From contig DAOVQG010000297.1 of the NCBI GenBank assembly GCA_030628805.1, forward strand, positions 1 to 5,812: a stretch of DNA of 5,812 bases. Reading direction: 5' to 3'. The notes beneath the pieces were generated by a model. It saw only the letters and a list, made by a program, of their open reading frames with translations. It was not told the DNA's origin and searched no databases. Shown one piece after another: positions 5,591-5,812 of the stretch. A program made the translations under genes and the position numbers. The first letter of the stretch is position 1; the number at the start of each line of letters is the position of its first letter. Origin of the DNA: JAGMDK01 sp023128695. Lineage in GTDB: Bacteria; Planctomycetota; Phycisphaerae; UBA1845; Fen-1342.

Positions 5591-5619
5591 GGGTGCGAGA
5601 AAGGATTCACGCACCAGCG
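5591..5619 (+). repeat. Hairpin repeat, AGGA loop, copy 5 with one stem mismatch
   Basis: Over 29 bases this equals the reverse complement of 1-29 except at 5609 (A instead of T). The change breaks one pair of the 10-bp stem (5592-5601 with 5606-5615); the AGGA loop (5602-5605) is kept. It shows that the repeat family of 1-163 is dispersed on both sides of the gene cluster. Confidence 0.85.
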
Positions 5620-5632
5620 AGAAGGGCGAGGT

Positions 5633-5656
5633 GCACCAGCCCCAACGGGGCGACAG
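5633..5656 (+). repeat. GC-rich word, copy 1 (GCCCC-x3-GGGGC core)
   Basis: These 24 bases match 5700-5723 at 23 positions; the only difference (5645 against 5712) lies in the three-base loop of the GCCCC/GGGGC hairpin. The two copies are in direct orientation, 67 bases apart. A third, inverted copy of the core lies at 5752-5767. Confidence 0.85.
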
Positions 5657-5659
5657 TCG

Positions 5660-5812
5660 TTAGCCGGGGGCGTCAGCCCCCGGACCAGACGGTCCGGAAG
5701 CACCAGCCCCAGCGGGGCGACAGAAGCGGTCCGGACAACCGGCGTTATCTTTCGCCCCGCTGGGGCTCGCGTTCCGGGACCAACACTCCCGGGGGCTGAC
5801 GCCCCCGGCTAA
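5660..5812. repeat. Long inverted repeat of palindromic words
   Basis: Arms 5660-5683 and 5789-5812 are perfect 24-bp inverted repeats, and each arm is itself an 8-bp hairpin (CCGGGGGC/GCCCCCGG with a 4-base loop). Inside, 5705-5720 and 5752-5767 are perfect 16-bp inverted repeats with the same centre of symmetry, position 5736. The stretch between the two blocks matches at only 10 of 21 positions. A further hairpin, CCGGACC/GGTCCGG, lies at 5680-5697. The repeat reaches the window edge and may continue. No reading frame or terminator is evident. Confidence 0.85.

Overview
The window looks like a chromosomal piece of a high-GC bacterium, most likely a planctomycete. That assignment is an inference from the style of the intergenic DNA, which is crowded with short palindromic repeat 'words', and from the gene types. 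It is not based on a marker gene. No rRNA, tRNA, CRISPR array or transposase gene was found.

Three protein genes are supported, all on the minus strand. Reading in the direction of transcription, the first (2938-5280) encodes a 780-residue two-part protein: a GT-B glycosyltransferase (GT4-like) joined to a helical, glycosidase-like (alpha/alpha toroid) region. The second (1836-2948) overlaps its end by 11 bases and encodes a Gfo/Idh/MocA-family NAD(P)-dependent sugar oxidoreductase. These two form a translationally coupled pair that probably works on sugar or glycan metabolism; the substrate cannot be read from the sequence. The third gene (484-1599) lies 236 bp further on, has visibly lower GC, and encodes a DUF4062 (TIR-like fold) protein with a short coiled coil, a winged-helix-like C-terminal part and a very acidic tail. 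It looks like an independent accessory gene.

The non-coding DNA is the unusual part. Positions 1-163 hold four tandem hairpins whose stems differ but whose tip (RGGA tetraloop closed by A-T and W-W pairs) is the same; a fifth lies at 5591-5614. Positions 161-224 and 1648-1711 are direct copies (55/64 identical by my hand count, with a 36-bp perfect core) that bracket the DUF4062 gene. Positions 224-437 form an inverted-repeat element whose left arm is split by a 49-bp insert that is part of a 55-bp hairpin. Positions 1600-1840 are almost entirely nested repeats, the last of which supplies the stop codon of the oxidoreductase gene. Positions 5633-5812 carry GC-rich palindromes arranged as two inverted copies of a unit of about 76 bp.

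The best candidate for something undescribed is the orphan DUF4062 gene sitting between matching direct repeats, together with the family of hairpins that keep their loop and change their stems.
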